The notes under the pieces: generated by a model | What the model saw: only the letters and a program-made list of their open reading frames with translations | Database searches by the model: none | What the model was told of the DNA's origin: nothing | NCBI GenBank assembly: GCA_000980375.1 | Contig: LARD01000022.1 | Span: 1-64,000 of the forward strand | DNA length: 64,000 bases | Origin: Clostridium sp. K4410.MGS-306 | GTDB taxonomy: Bacteria > Cyanobacteriota > Vampirovibrionia > Gastranaerophilales > Gastranaerophilaceae | Direction: 5' to 3' | Made by a program: the position numbers and the translations under genes | In this document: piece by piece, positions 46,920 to 55,508 of the stretch | How the letters are laid out: each line of letters starts with the position of its first letter | Position numbering within the stretch: position 1 is the stretch's first letter

Positions 46920-48463
46920 GCTGATTGAGCAAGCACACGGGGTTTTAGCTCCGGTTGCTTTTGCTTTTTCTCATTAATATTTTTATAAGCATAAACGCTT
47001 CCTGCTGCAAGTAAACCTGTAAGCCCCAACAAAGCAGCAGTCTTTTTGCCGCCGGCTTTTTCCGGGGGTATTGGAGAAGGTTTTTCAATAATTTCTATTA
47101 TGTCTTGCGTTGCTTTATTTATTGTTTCTTTTGCTTTAGCTTTTACGTTTTCAAATATGATTTTTATTAAGTTTTCGTCATCAGCTAACTCTCTGCCTTT
47201 AAAAACTTCATGTTCAAAGTTTAAAGCAGAGATTCTCTCTTTTAAAGATGCGAAATATTTCTTTTCTGTACCTTGTGCATTTTGTTCTAAGGTGTTAATC
47301 ATATTAAGATAATCTTGGAAATAGCTGAACGTTTTATGCTGTTGATCTCCGTGGCACAGAACCAGCCACTTGAGCTGCATTTTTCCAAGCTCTGCTTTCA
47401 TAACATTTTCAGACGGATTTGCAAAAACTTCTTTAAAGATTTTTTCCTGTTCAACCGCATTTTTTCTCATATCGAGTTGGGCTTTGTCTGTTTTAGACAG
47501 TTTTAATGATTCCAAAAACTCTATCATTTTGCCGTGGTATTGTTCTGATTTTATTTTGAGGTAATTTGAAAAGAAATCTTTCGGTTTTTCATCATGTCCG
47601 GTTTTTAGGTAGTCATAAATTGTTCTGTATTCAAAAACAGTTGCATTTGAATCCATTTTCAAAAACTTGTTATCAGAACGCATAAGAAAATCAGGCTGGT
47701 AATCTGAATAGAATGTTGCCATAAAGCGTCCTTCTTTGGTCGAATTTACTAGATTTGCAATTGTTCCGTTCTGGTATTGTTCAGCGGGTCTTATGTCGGA
47801 ATTTATATAATGACCACTGTTCTCTAATATTGAAAAAGAACCAAAATCAATAAATTTAGTTTTGTCTTTGCCTGTCAATATTATATTTCCGCCTTGCAAA
47901 TCGTTATTAACTATACCGTTTGTATCAAGAGTAAATGCTTTGTTTAAAATGTCTGTTACATGTCCTTTTGTCAGCTGTGTTTTGTAGGGGTGGCCTCCGG
48001 TTAGGACTTCTTCGACAAGATAATTTTTGCCGTTTTTATTTATTATTTCATAAGGGGTGACTGCAATATCAGGTGAGATTTCATTGATTTTTTTTAATGC
48101 AAAAAACTCTTTTACATTGCCATATCCGTTAAAGTCTGCGTTTTGATATTCTGGATGAAGAGGCTTGGGGGCTTTGATGCCAATTTCGTCATTTATTTTG
48201 TAAAACTCACATTGCCAGCCTCTTGCAAGATGTTTTGCTTTTGATTGTTCAATCTGTTCAATAAACTGTTGAGCTGCTGCTCTATCGTAGCCTTTAAAAG
48301 AAATATTTGAATGTTTTTGTTTTACAAAAGTATCGTTTGATTGATGTTGAAAAGTAACATAAGCGTAGTTGTTAGCCGGTCTTGTATTTTTTACGGTATT
48401 AGTATAATGATTCCTTAGCGTTGTACCATGGATTGCAGAAATAGCCATGCTCATATACCCCAT
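46916..48463 (-). CDS. Kinase-like protein with N-terminal SFKG motif and C-terminal membrane anchor
   Basis: 515 residues. ISFKGYD (54-60) matches the motif of three neighbours. A protein-kinase-like fold follows: a lysine in IGIKAPKP (~97-100), a possible partner glutamate E119, catalytic loop N187-D188-L-Q-G-G-N193 (HxDLxxxN type) and D206-F207-G208 in FIDFGSFS. Residues 220-465 are helical without known domains. A proline/lysine segment (PSPIPPEKAGGKK) leads to a single hydrophobic helix ALLGLTGLLAAGSVYAY (~477-493) and a basic tail. No N-terminal signal peptide is seen, so membrane insertion would be through the C-terminal helix. Several ATGs are possible starts (48463, 48454, 48448). 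Substrate unknown; bacterial effector-like kinase or phosphotransferase are the alternatives. Confidence 0.75.
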   Translation of the reverse strand: MGYMSMAISAIHGTTLRNHYTNTVKNTRPANNYAYVTFQHQSNDTFVKQKHSNISFKGYDRAAAQQFIEQIEQSKAKHLARGWQCEFYKINDEIGIKAPKPLHPEYQNADFNGYGNVKEFFALKKINEISPDIAVTPYEIINKNGKNYLVEEVLTGGHPYKTQLTKGHVTDILNKAFTLDTNGIVNNDLQGGNIILTGKDKTKFIDFGSFSILENSGHYINSDIRPAEQYQNGTIANLVNSTKEGRFMATFYSDYQPDFLMRSDNKFLKMDSNATVFEYRTIYDYLKTGHDEKPKDFFSNYLKIKSEQYHGKMIEFLESLKLSKTDKAQLDMRKNAVEQEKIFKEVFANPSENVMKAELGKMQLKWLVLCHGDQQHKTFSYFQDYLNMINTLEQNAQGTEKKYFASLKERISALNFEHEVFKGRELADDENLIKIIFENVKAKAKETINKATQDIIEIIEKPSPIPPEKAGGKKTAALLGLTGLLAAGSVYAYKNINEKKQKQPELKPRVLAQSA

Positions 48464-48606
48464 CTTTCAATTAATTGTAAGTATTATAAATGATTTTTTT
48501 TGCTATTACAAATGTAAAATTTTGTAAAATGCAAATTAAATGTTTTGATTAACTTAAGGTATTTATGTGCTAAAGTTGATAATATATCCTAAAGGGATTT
48601 TGTGTT

Positions 48607-49842
48607 ATGTACATAGGAGCTATTCAACAGTATAATTCATCACCTTCGTTTAAATCCGGAAGAACTACTCTATATACGGATTTTGACGGTACGTTTATGC
48701 CGTTTTCGCACGAAGATGTTTGCAATAATGATTGTTTTAACAAACAAAACGACTTTTATCGCATGCACGGCGGTATAGATTATTTCTTTTCAAGATTCAA
48801 AGATAAGGTAAAACTCATTATCACAACAGGACGCAGCAAAAATGAATATGATTATTTTGTAAAAAATTTGGAGCAAAAAAATCTTTATATTCATAAGCCT
48901 CAGGCTCTTATTACAAGAGACGGCTCAAGCCGCTACAACTGCACGAATAACGAAATTAAAGAAGATACCGTACGTAACAATCCCATTAAAGAAAGCATCA
49001 ACCTGAAAGATATTAATTTTTTGAGTAATAATATCAAAAAGATTGTAAAAAGAATTTATCCTTCGGCTTACATTGTAGAACCCGGTGTTAATAAAAACCG
49101 TCACGAATACGGTCACAAATCTCTGGAATATGTCTTGGATAAATCAGATTTTGATGATAAAAACAGTTACATATCCATTTCAGAACCCGAACCTCTTGTT
49201 ATAGAAATGGCGGTTTCAAAAAAATATGACGTAAACAGCATTGCCAAAAGCATAAAAGACTTTGTTGATGCCAATAATATAAAAGTATCAGTAAATGCAT
49301 TTGAAGATGACCCGTTTAATTTTCTTCCGATTTATACAACCAACGGAAAACAATATAAAAAAGCTGATACAATTATAATAAAGCCTCTTATCGAAGGTTC
49401 TGAGATTACAAAGCTTTATGACGTAAAAAATGAAATCCGTAAAAATATTGAAAACAACACCAATGACTTTGTGGTAGCAGCAGGTGACGGTTTTAATGAC
49501 GAACCTATGCTCAATCCTTTAAATTATCTTGATTTGTATGGAGTAAAAATTGACAAAAACAAAAGTATACAAGAAATTTTGTCAGACAATGACACTTTAG
49601 AAGCATTAAAAAAACTGCCCTTCTGTGCTATAGTCTGTTCCAATGAAAAAGCTTTGGATAATATAAGAAAAATAGGACAAATTTTAGATTCAAAAGGCAT
49701 ATACAAAGTAAAATCCACAGATAATCCAAGAGAGTTTCTTTTAAAAAACCTGAAACAAGCAATAAATGATTACGGCGAAACCAATGATGAATTTATGTTT
49801 TCATTGGGTCCGGATTTATACTGCAGCTTATTTGACAACTAA
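48607..49842 (+). CDS. HAD-superfamily phosphatase (sucrose-phosphatase-like)
   Basis: 411 residues. The short N-terminus contains SSPSFKSGR (11-19), close to the SFKG motif of neighbouring proteins. The HAD core follows: DFDGT with nucleophile D25 and D27, motif II IITTGRS, and motif IV AAGDGFNDEPML. The position and shape of these motifs, with a cap between them, resemble the sucrose-phosphate/trehalose-phosphate/Cof-type subgroup. Substrate is probably a sugar phosphate. It starts the plus-strand group that continues with a coiled-coil protein and the glucan-synthase fusion; the next gene has an AAGGAGA site 6 bases before its ATG and starts 16 bases later. Confidence 0.82.
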   Translation: MYIGAIQQYNSSPSFKSGRTTLYTDFDGTFMPFSHEDVCNNDCFNKQNDFYRMHGGIDYFFSRFKDKVKLIITTGRSKNEYDYFVKNLEQKNLYIHKPQALITRDGSSRYNCTNNEIKEDTVRNNPIKESINLKDINFLSNNIKKIVKRIYPSAYIVEPGVNKNRHEYGHKSLEYVLDKSDFDDKNSYISISEPEPLVIEMAVSKKYDVNSIAKSIKDFVDANNIKVSVNAFEDDPFNFLPIYTTNGKQYKKADTIIIKPLIEGSEITKLYDVKNEIRKNIENNTNDFVVAAGDGFNDEPMLNPLNYLDLYGVKIDKNKSIQEILSDNDTLEALKKLPFCAIVCSNEKALDNIRKIGQILDSKGIYKVKSTDNPREFLLKNLKQAINDYGETNDEFMFSLGPDLYCSLFDN

Positions 49843-49858
49843 CACATAAGGAGAAGAG

Positions 49859-51103
49859 ATGAAAGTACATCAAATTATTTCAAACGTGTTTGCTAAAAAC
49901 AAAAAGGACAAACAAAAAACACAGCAACCAAATCTGGTAAGTTTTGGCGTACAGGAGTTTAACCAAAAAGAAGTTATGTCTAAAAAAGCTTCGCAAGCTC
50001 TTTTGAGCAATTCTATTGCGTCAATATCTTTTAAGGGAAGAGAGGTCATAGACAGAAGAATAAATGTTGGTACTTCCGGGATATATATCAGCTCTTCGTG
50101 GATTTCATCAAACCCTGATGAGTCTTTGCACAGAACATATAAATCAATATGGAAAGACTCATATAATGACGCGCATCTGGATATTTATTATGCTGATGAG
50201 GGCGAATTTATTACAGATGAGATGAAGGGAAAATATCACTATATTGTCACAAAAAATGAACCGTTCTTGAATCTTGAACATTTAAAAGGCAATTACAGAA
50301 ACGGTTACCAAAACTTTGCAAATGAGGCTGTAAGAGAAGTTGAATACTTCGAAAAACTGGAAAAAAATGCTAAAAAGAGTCTTGGCGTCAGCAAATATTT
50401 TGTAGATGAAAACAGAAGAAATTTTGAAATAGCAAAAGAAGAAAAAGAACGTATTGAAAAAGCCAAAAAATATCACGTGTGGGAAGAAGGCAAGTTTGAT
50501 AAACAATCTGAAGAAGCAGACTATTATTACGATTTAAACAGAAGAAGACTTGAAGAATCCGAAAGCAAAAAAGCTGCCTATGAAGCACAAATACAACGTG
50601 CAAAAGAAAGGCTGCCAAAAGCAGCGGCTAAATACAAGCTGTTGAAAGAGCTGGATGATAAATCCGGTGAAAAAGAAATCTATTTAAGAAAAAACAGGGA
50701 TAATAATCAAGAAATTTTAAGAACAAATTATCAGCTAAAAGTTACAAAATCAAGGATAGAAAGTTATAATGCCGAAAAAGATATTATTAATGCACAGATT
50801 ACTCATGCAAAAATAAATATCAAAAATTTGGAAGAAACAGAACAGCATAAATACGATAACCTGTATGAAATCAATAAATTTAGAGACTCTATTGAAGAGA
50901 ACAAGAAAAAACTAAAAGAAAAAGATAATACAATTGCATATCTTCAGACAGAAAAGATAAAACTTGAAACGTATATGCAAAAGCTGAAAAAGAATCAGGC
51001 AGAGATTAATAAGGACTTTGAAAGAATTAATCCCCAGCTTGATGCTATAATGGCAAAAATAGAAGCATTCTATAAAGAAAATTATCCCGACTACTTATGG
51101 TAA
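49859..51103 (+). CDS. Coiled-coil protein with N-terminal SFKG motif
   Basis: 414 residues. The first ~65 are low in structure, with two phenylalanine motifs (LVSFGVQEF and SISFKGREV, 56-62). Residues ~65-140 look globular (VGTSGIYISSSWISSNPDESLH...DIYYADEGEFITDEMKG). From ~165 to ~400 the protein is one long Lys/Glu-rich coiled coil with heptad-like Leu/Ile spacing. There is no signal peptide or membrane helix. The stop overlaps the start of the glucan-synthase fusion by 7 bases, so the two are translationally coupled and may act together, for example as a scaffold. I recognise no family. Confidence 0.75.
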   Translation: MKVHQIISNVFAKNKKDKQKTQQPNLVSFGVQEFNQKEVMSKKASQALLSNSIASISFKGREVIDRRINVGTSGIYISSSWISSNPDESLHRTYKSIWKDSYNDAHLDIYYADEGEFITDEMKGKYHYIVTKNEPFLNLEHLKGNYRNGYQNFANEAVREVEYFEKLEKNAKKSLGVSKYFVDENRRNFEIAKEEKERIEKAKKYHVWEEGKFDKQSEEADYYYDLNRRRLEESESKKAAYEAQIQRAKERLPKAAAKYKLLKELDDKSGEKEIYLRKNRDNNQEILRTNYQLKVTKSRIESYNAEKDIINAQITHAKINIKNLEETEQHKYDNLYEINKFRDSIEENKKKLKEKDNTIAYLQTEKIKLETYMQKLKKNQAEINKDFERINPQLDAIMAKIEAFYKENYPDYLW

Positions 51104-54100
51104 ACGCAAAATATCTGAAATTAAACCCTAAAGACTGTTTGAATATGTCATTCAATCAGTCTTTAGACCTTTTAAAAAAGATTGTTGATAAAAAAGAAAT
51201 TGAAAAGGCCTTTGATATATCTAAAAATTATCCGGGATTTCTTGAAGGACAAAAAGATACAACTTGGTCTCATAACGCTAAAATAATGGGCATAAACCCG
51301 AGAATTACAAAAACTTTTTGGGGAATTGTAAAATATGCAATGACTTTTCCTGAAGAATGTGTCCATATTATGCCTTTGTGGACTCCGGGTATTGACGGCG
51401 GTTTTTATGCTCCGCTCAATTTCAGGCTAAATAAAGAGTTTATGGACAATGAGTTGTCTGCTTACGGATATGACACGCCTGAAAAACAGCTGAAACTTGT
51501 GACTAATGTGCTTCATGCAATGGGGAAAGTAGTCTGTTTTGATGCTCTTTTGCATACAGAGCGCTGGAGTGAGCTTGTATTTTTGTACCCGCAATTTTTT
51601 GAATGGGTAAAACTCAATAAAACTAAATCAAGACAATATTCGGGTTATGAACTCGATTTCAACTCGATATACAAAGAGGTACAAATCTGTATAAAAACTT
51701 TTTTGCAGCTCAATGGCTGCGCTGACAACTCTTTTTTGACTGAAAAACAGATTACAGAGCTTTTTACAGACGGCAGTGATGTTTTGTATCTTGATAAAAT
51801 TTTGTTTGGCAATGATGACAACCTCCGGCTTGAACGCAGAAAATCTCTTATCAATTTTGTGCGTTCAGCAGGCTTTGAAACTATTCCTGTGACAGAACAT
51901 GCGCCAAGCCGGCCTGTTGTATTTGACAAGATAGTACAAGATTCTCAAGGCTCTCATTCAGAGTTTAAAGTAGAAAATATGTCCAGCGAGGCAAAAATAT
52001 TCGGAGCGTTAACTCCGTTCAAACTCTACAGGATTGATAAAGACGGCTATCCTCTCTGTGATGAACCTCAAGAGCAGGTATGGAGCTTTATTTCCGATAT
52101 TTATGCTGATTTTCAAAAAGAGTATAATTTTGATTTTATGCGTGCGGATATGGCTCATAACCAGCAATCACATTCGCATAAAAGAAATGAAAAGATTTTT
52201 TGCAACCAAAAGGAAATATGGCGTTTTATAAAATCCCGTATCAATGAGCAAAAGCCTTATTTTGCAGTACTTGCAGAAGCTTTTTTAAACATGGATTATT
52301 ACATAGACGGTTATCAGGACTTGCAAAATAAAGACTTTGATATTGTGCTTGGGGATTTGAACTATCTTTTCTTAAACCATGAGTATATTTATCGCCTGAA
52401 AACAAGAAACGATAACTATTACAATTACAACTTCAAGATTTGCTCAACATCTTTTACAAATGATTCAGACAGACAGGAAAATACAATCTTTTATTCTTCT
52501 GTTATGTCTTGTGCAATCAGATATTTCACGGGTTTGTTCTGCGATTCTCCTTCTTATTGCGCAATAGGATATGAGCTCAAGGATTTTTGCAAAAAAGAAA
52601 AGGAATATTTTAGCTCAATCTATACAAATTATCAGGAAAATGCATTTAAGTGGGGCGATAACGCTGAACTGTTTGCCAAAATATCTGAAATAAGGTCATT
52701 GTACGAAAAAATTACAAAAGAAATAAAAGATGCACGTGTTTTTTGGCTTAATAGCGAAAACGACAGGCATGCCTGCTGGATGTATGTTGATAGCAAAAGC
52801 CAAAAACCCTTGTACCTCTTTGTGATAAATCTTGATGCGGGTGAATTTGAGCAAGATATAACAATAAGAGATTTTCAAAACTGTGTACCAAGGGATAAAA
52901 AATATACTTTTTTGACTCTTTTGACGTTATCACAAAATAAGAAAAAAGCTCCAAAAACTGCGTTAAAAAACAATACTGTGGTGCTCAAAGGAGTGGAAAC
53001 GGGAGAAATTCGTGCTTATAAAATTGACACAAAAAGTCAAATTTCATTTCTTAAAAATTTTAAAGCTAATAAATTGAAAAAACAAAAAAGACAAATTTTG
53101 CTCATCGCTCCGGAATGTGCACCTTACTCTAAAGCCGGCGGAATGAGTGATATAAACAGAGATTTTACAGAAGCTTTAAAGAAAAAATATCCTGATTTTG
53201 ATTTGAGGATAATTATTCCAATTTATAACGCCCGAAACATTGTCAGCCTAAATGGTTTTGAAATTGAAGACCTTAATATAAAAGCAGATTATTCGTATGG
53301 ATTAAACAAAAGTTATGCAAATTTGTACAAGGTAAAATCTCCTGACAACGAAGTGGAGACATATGCTGTGTATTCTCCTGCCTTTTCTTTAATGAAAGAA
53401 CCATACGAAGGCTCTGAGTATAATTACGGTAAACAGTATATTGCCTACAGTAGTTGTGTACTTGCGCTTTTAAAAATTCTTGCAAAAAAAGAAAATTTTA
53501 AACCGGAAATACTTCACCTTACAGACTGGCCCGTTGGTTTTGTCACACATTTGCTAAAAGACAGCTGCCATAAAGACAAATTCTACAAAAACATGAAAAT
53601 TGTTATGACAATTCATAATACAGGATATCAAGGCAAGTATGATACTTTCTATGCTTTTTTGAACCTTTTTGAAAAAGATTTTATAAAAGAAACGCTGTCA
53701 GCTTGCAATATCCAAATCTCAGAAAATACAATAAAAAATGCATTGCAGGATTATGATGATTTTCGCCTCAATAATAAAGATCTTTGTACGAAACTCAATG
53801 ATTATCTTGAAGAAAGACTGGACTCCAATTACTTTGACATTGACTTTGTCACAAAAGAACGATTCAATACACTTTTGTATGCGATAAAAAATTCTGATGC
53901 CTGGCTTACGGATTCAGAGTCTTTTTATAAGGAGCTTATTACAAACGCAAGTTATGCCTCCACACTGCTTTTTGAAACCCTGTACAGAAACAGAAACAAA
54001 GGTGCGGGTGTTACGTGTGGAATATGCGAAAAACGGTATGACCCGAGTAATTGTGAACAGGTTAAATTCCCATACTCTTTATATGACGCAAATGAGTGTA

Positions 54101-54813
54101 AAAAGAAAAACAAAGCTTTTGTGCAAGATTTTTTTGCAAACGATAATCAAGGCAGCAATCCTGACAGGAAATTTTTGGTGTCTGATTCTGATGAAAAAAG
54201 AATATTCGGCAGCCTGAACAAAGACCCTGATTCCGTGATGATTTATAATACATCACGTTTTGATATAAGCCAGAAGGGGATCGATCTTTTTATAAAGGTG
54301 ATAAAACCTATTTTGCTTGCAGACGAACATGTACAGTTTGTTATATGTATCAAAGGAATATCAAAAAACAGAAAATATGATTATATTAATGAACTACTTA
54401 AAAATTGTGAAAGTCATAAACTTTTTAAAGGAAGAGTAGTTGTTATCGATGACTTTGTGCCCGTTTATACCTATATGGCAGCGAGTGATATCCTTGTTAT
54501 GCCCAGCTATTTTGAACCTTGCGGAATGGTGCAGATGCAGGCAATGAGATACGGATGTATTCCTGTTGTTTCAAATACCGGGGGGCTAAGAGATACTGTT
54601 TGTGAAAAAACAGGATTTAAGACAGATATTCCGTTATTGGATGCAAAATATCCACAGGAGTTTCTTTTGTCTGCTTTAAAACAGGCCCTGAAAGTGTATC
54701 GTGAACAGCCTGAAAACTGGAATAAAATGGTAAAAAACTGTATGCAAAATAACGTTGGCTGGGATAATTTCAAAATAGACGGCATATGTGACTTTTATAA
54801 AAAACTTTTATAA
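51097..54813 (+). CDS. GH13-like/GT5 glucan synthase fusion
   Basis: 1,238 residues. The C-terminal ~570 (from ~667) are a GT5 glycogen/starch synthase: LLIAPECAPYSKAGGMSDI with the ADP-glucose KxGG-like loop, EILHLTDWPVGFVTHLL, and ILVMPSYFEPCGMVQMQAMRYG with NTGGLRDTV. An insertion with CGICEKRYDPSNC lies inside it. The N-terminal ~650 look like an alpha-amylase-type (GH13) barrel: IMPLWTPGIDGGFYAP, CFDALLHTE (D149, H153; region I), FMRADMAHN (D351, nucleophile position), and VLAEAF (E394, acid position), followed by a small beta domain. A GH13-GT5 order is known from fungal alpha-1,3-glucan synthases. No membrane segment is visible, so the product is probably an intracellular alpha-glucan. 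Confidence 0.8.
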   Translation: MVNAKYLKLNPKDCLNMSFNQSLDLLKKIVDKKEIEKAFDISKNYPGFLEGQKDTTWSHNAKIMGINPRITKTFWGIVKYAMTFPEECVHIMPLWTPGIDGGFYAPLNFRLNKEFMDNELSAYGYDTPEKQLKLVTNVLHAMGKVVCFDALLHTERWSELVFLYPQFFEWVKLNKTKSRQYSGYELDFNSIYKEVQICIKTFLQLNGCADNSFLTEKQITELFTDGSDVLYLDKILFGNDDNLRLERRKSLINFVRSAGFETIPVTEHAPSRPVVFDKIVQDSQGSHSEFKVENMSSEAKIFGALTPFKLYRIDKDGYPLCDEPQEQVWSFISDIYADFQKEYNFDFMRADMAHNQQSHSHKRNEKIFCNQKEIWRFIKSRINEQKPYFAVLAEAFLNMDYYIDGYQDLQNKDFDIVLGDLNYLFLNHEYIYRLKTRNDNYYNYNFKICSTSFTNDSDRQENTIFYSSVMSCAIRYFTGLFCDSPSYCAIGYELKDFCKKEKEYFSSIYTNYQENAFKWGDNAELFAKISEIRSLYEKITKEIKDARVFWLNSENDRHACWMYVDSKSQKPLYLFVINLDAGEFEQDITIRDFQNCVPRDKKYTFLTLLTLSQNKKKAPKTALKNNTVVLKGVETGEIRAYKIDTKSQISFLKNFKANKLKKQKRQILLIAPECAPYSKAGGMSDINRDFTEALKKKYPDFDLRIIIPIYNARNIVSLNGFEIEDLNIKADYSYGLNKSYANLYKVKSPDNEVETYAVYSPAFSLMKEPYEGSEYNYGKQYIAYSSCVLALLKILAKKENFKPEILHLTDWPVGFVTHLLKDSCHKDKFYKNMKIVMTIHNTGYQGKYDTFYAFLNLFEKDFIKETLSACNIQISENTIKNALQDYDDFRLNNKDLCTKLNDYLEERLDSNYFDIDFVTKERFNTLLYAIKNSDAWLTDSESFYKELITNASYASTLLFETLYRNRNKGAGVTCGICEKRYDPSNCEQVKFPYSLYDANECKKKNKAFVQDFFANDNQGSNPDRKFLVSDSDEKRIFGSLNKDPDSVMIYNTSRFDISQKGIDLFIKVIKPILLADEHVQFVICIKGISKNRKYDYINELLKNCESHKLFKGRVVVIDDFVPVYTYMAASDILVMPSYFEPCGMVQMQAMRYGCIPVVSNTGGLRDTVCEKTGFKTDIPLLDAKYPQEFLLSALKQALKVYREQPENWNKMVKNCMQNNVGWDNFKIDGICDFYKKLL

Positions 54814-54836
54814 ATGCACAAATCATAAAGATTTTT

Positions 54837-54870
54837 AATTGCGCAATTGATTAAATCAAACGTTTGTTTT
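54837..54870. promoter_or_regulatory. Overlapping palindromes, probable TetR operator
   Basis: A perfect 12-base palindrome AATTGCGCAATT (54837-54848) is followed by an 18-base near-palindrome (AAATCAAACG / CGTTTGTTTT, one mismatch, 54853-54870). The second fills the space between the -35 and -10 hexamers of the regulator gene. This is the classical place for autorepression by a TetR protein. Confidence 0.65.
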
Positions 54871-54875
54871 ATAAT
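54847..54875 (+). promoter_or_regulatory. Promoter of the efflux operon, probably giving a leaderless mRNA
   Basis: TTGATT (54847-54852), a 17-base spacer, and a perfect TATAAT (54870-54875). The ATG of the TetR gene begins only 6 bases after the -10, at the expected transcription start, so the message may start at the A of the ATG without a leader or ribosome-binding site. Confidence 0.65.
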
Positions 54876-54881
54876 AGCTTT

Positions 54882-55508
54882 ATGAAAAAGAAAAAATCAG
54901 AAAATTCTAAACAAAAAATCCTCAGTGCAGCAACAAAACTCTTTGCGCAGCACGGGTTTGACGGTGTGAGTGTCCGTGATATATGTGACAAAGCCAATGT
55001 AAATGTTTGCATGGTGTCTTATTATTTTGGCGGGAAAAAAGAGCTATATCTGGGCATAATTGACAATCTTATTGAATGTCAGTGCAACTATCTAAAAACG
55101 TTTGTTGATTTTACAAAACCTGTAAAAAGTATGTCAAAAAAAGAACAACTGGACTTACTGTTTTTGATGCTGGATAAATTTGTGGACTTTTTTTACAAGA
55201 ATATTTCCTCTGATTTGATAGTAATCCTTTTAAAAGAACAGCAAAATAAATATTTTGTTATGAAATCACCGGCTATCAAGTATTTTAGGCAGCTTATTGC
55301 GGCTGTGTTTGACAAAGACGAATCTGACAGAGAAATAATACTAAAAACACTTTTTATTACCTCACAGGTTAATTCTCCCCGTATTTTGCCCGCATTTTCG
55401 CTTAGGTTGTTGGGGCAGGATGATTTTATTCAAGAAGATATTAAAATCATAAAGGATAATGTAATGTTCTATGTAAAAGCATTGATTAAGGAGGCAGGCA
55501 TTGATTAA
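54882..55508 (+). CDS. TetR-family regulator of the efflux operon
   Basis: About 208 residues from ATG 54882 (a TTG at 54864 in the same frame would lie inside the promoter). The N-terminal helix-turn-helix is typical: KQKILSAATKLFAQHGFDGVSVRDICDKANVNVCMVSYYFGGKKELYLGII. The ligand-binding C-domain resembles the CecR (YbiH) type in length and in its place ahead of an ybhGFSR-like operon. Its operator is probably the palindrome overlapping its own promoter. The end overlaps the TolC-type gene by 8 bases, so it is co-transcribed with the pump genes it controls. Confidence 0.9.
   Translation: MKKKKSENSKQKILSAATKLFAQHGFDGVSVRDICDKANVNVCMVSYYFGGKKELYLGIIDNLIECQCNYLKTFVDFTKPVKSMSKKEQLDLLFLMLDKFVDFFYKNISSDLIVILLKEQQNKYFVMKSPAIKYFRQLIAAVFDKDESDREIILKTLFITSQVNSPRILPAFSLRLLGQDDFIQEDIKIIKDNVMFYVKALIKEAGID

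Noticed and set aside
54847..54859. FNR-like box TTGAT-TAA-ATCAA before the TetR gene
   Set aside because: The half-sites are 3 bases apart instead of 4 and coincide with the -35; a TetR operator explains the region better.
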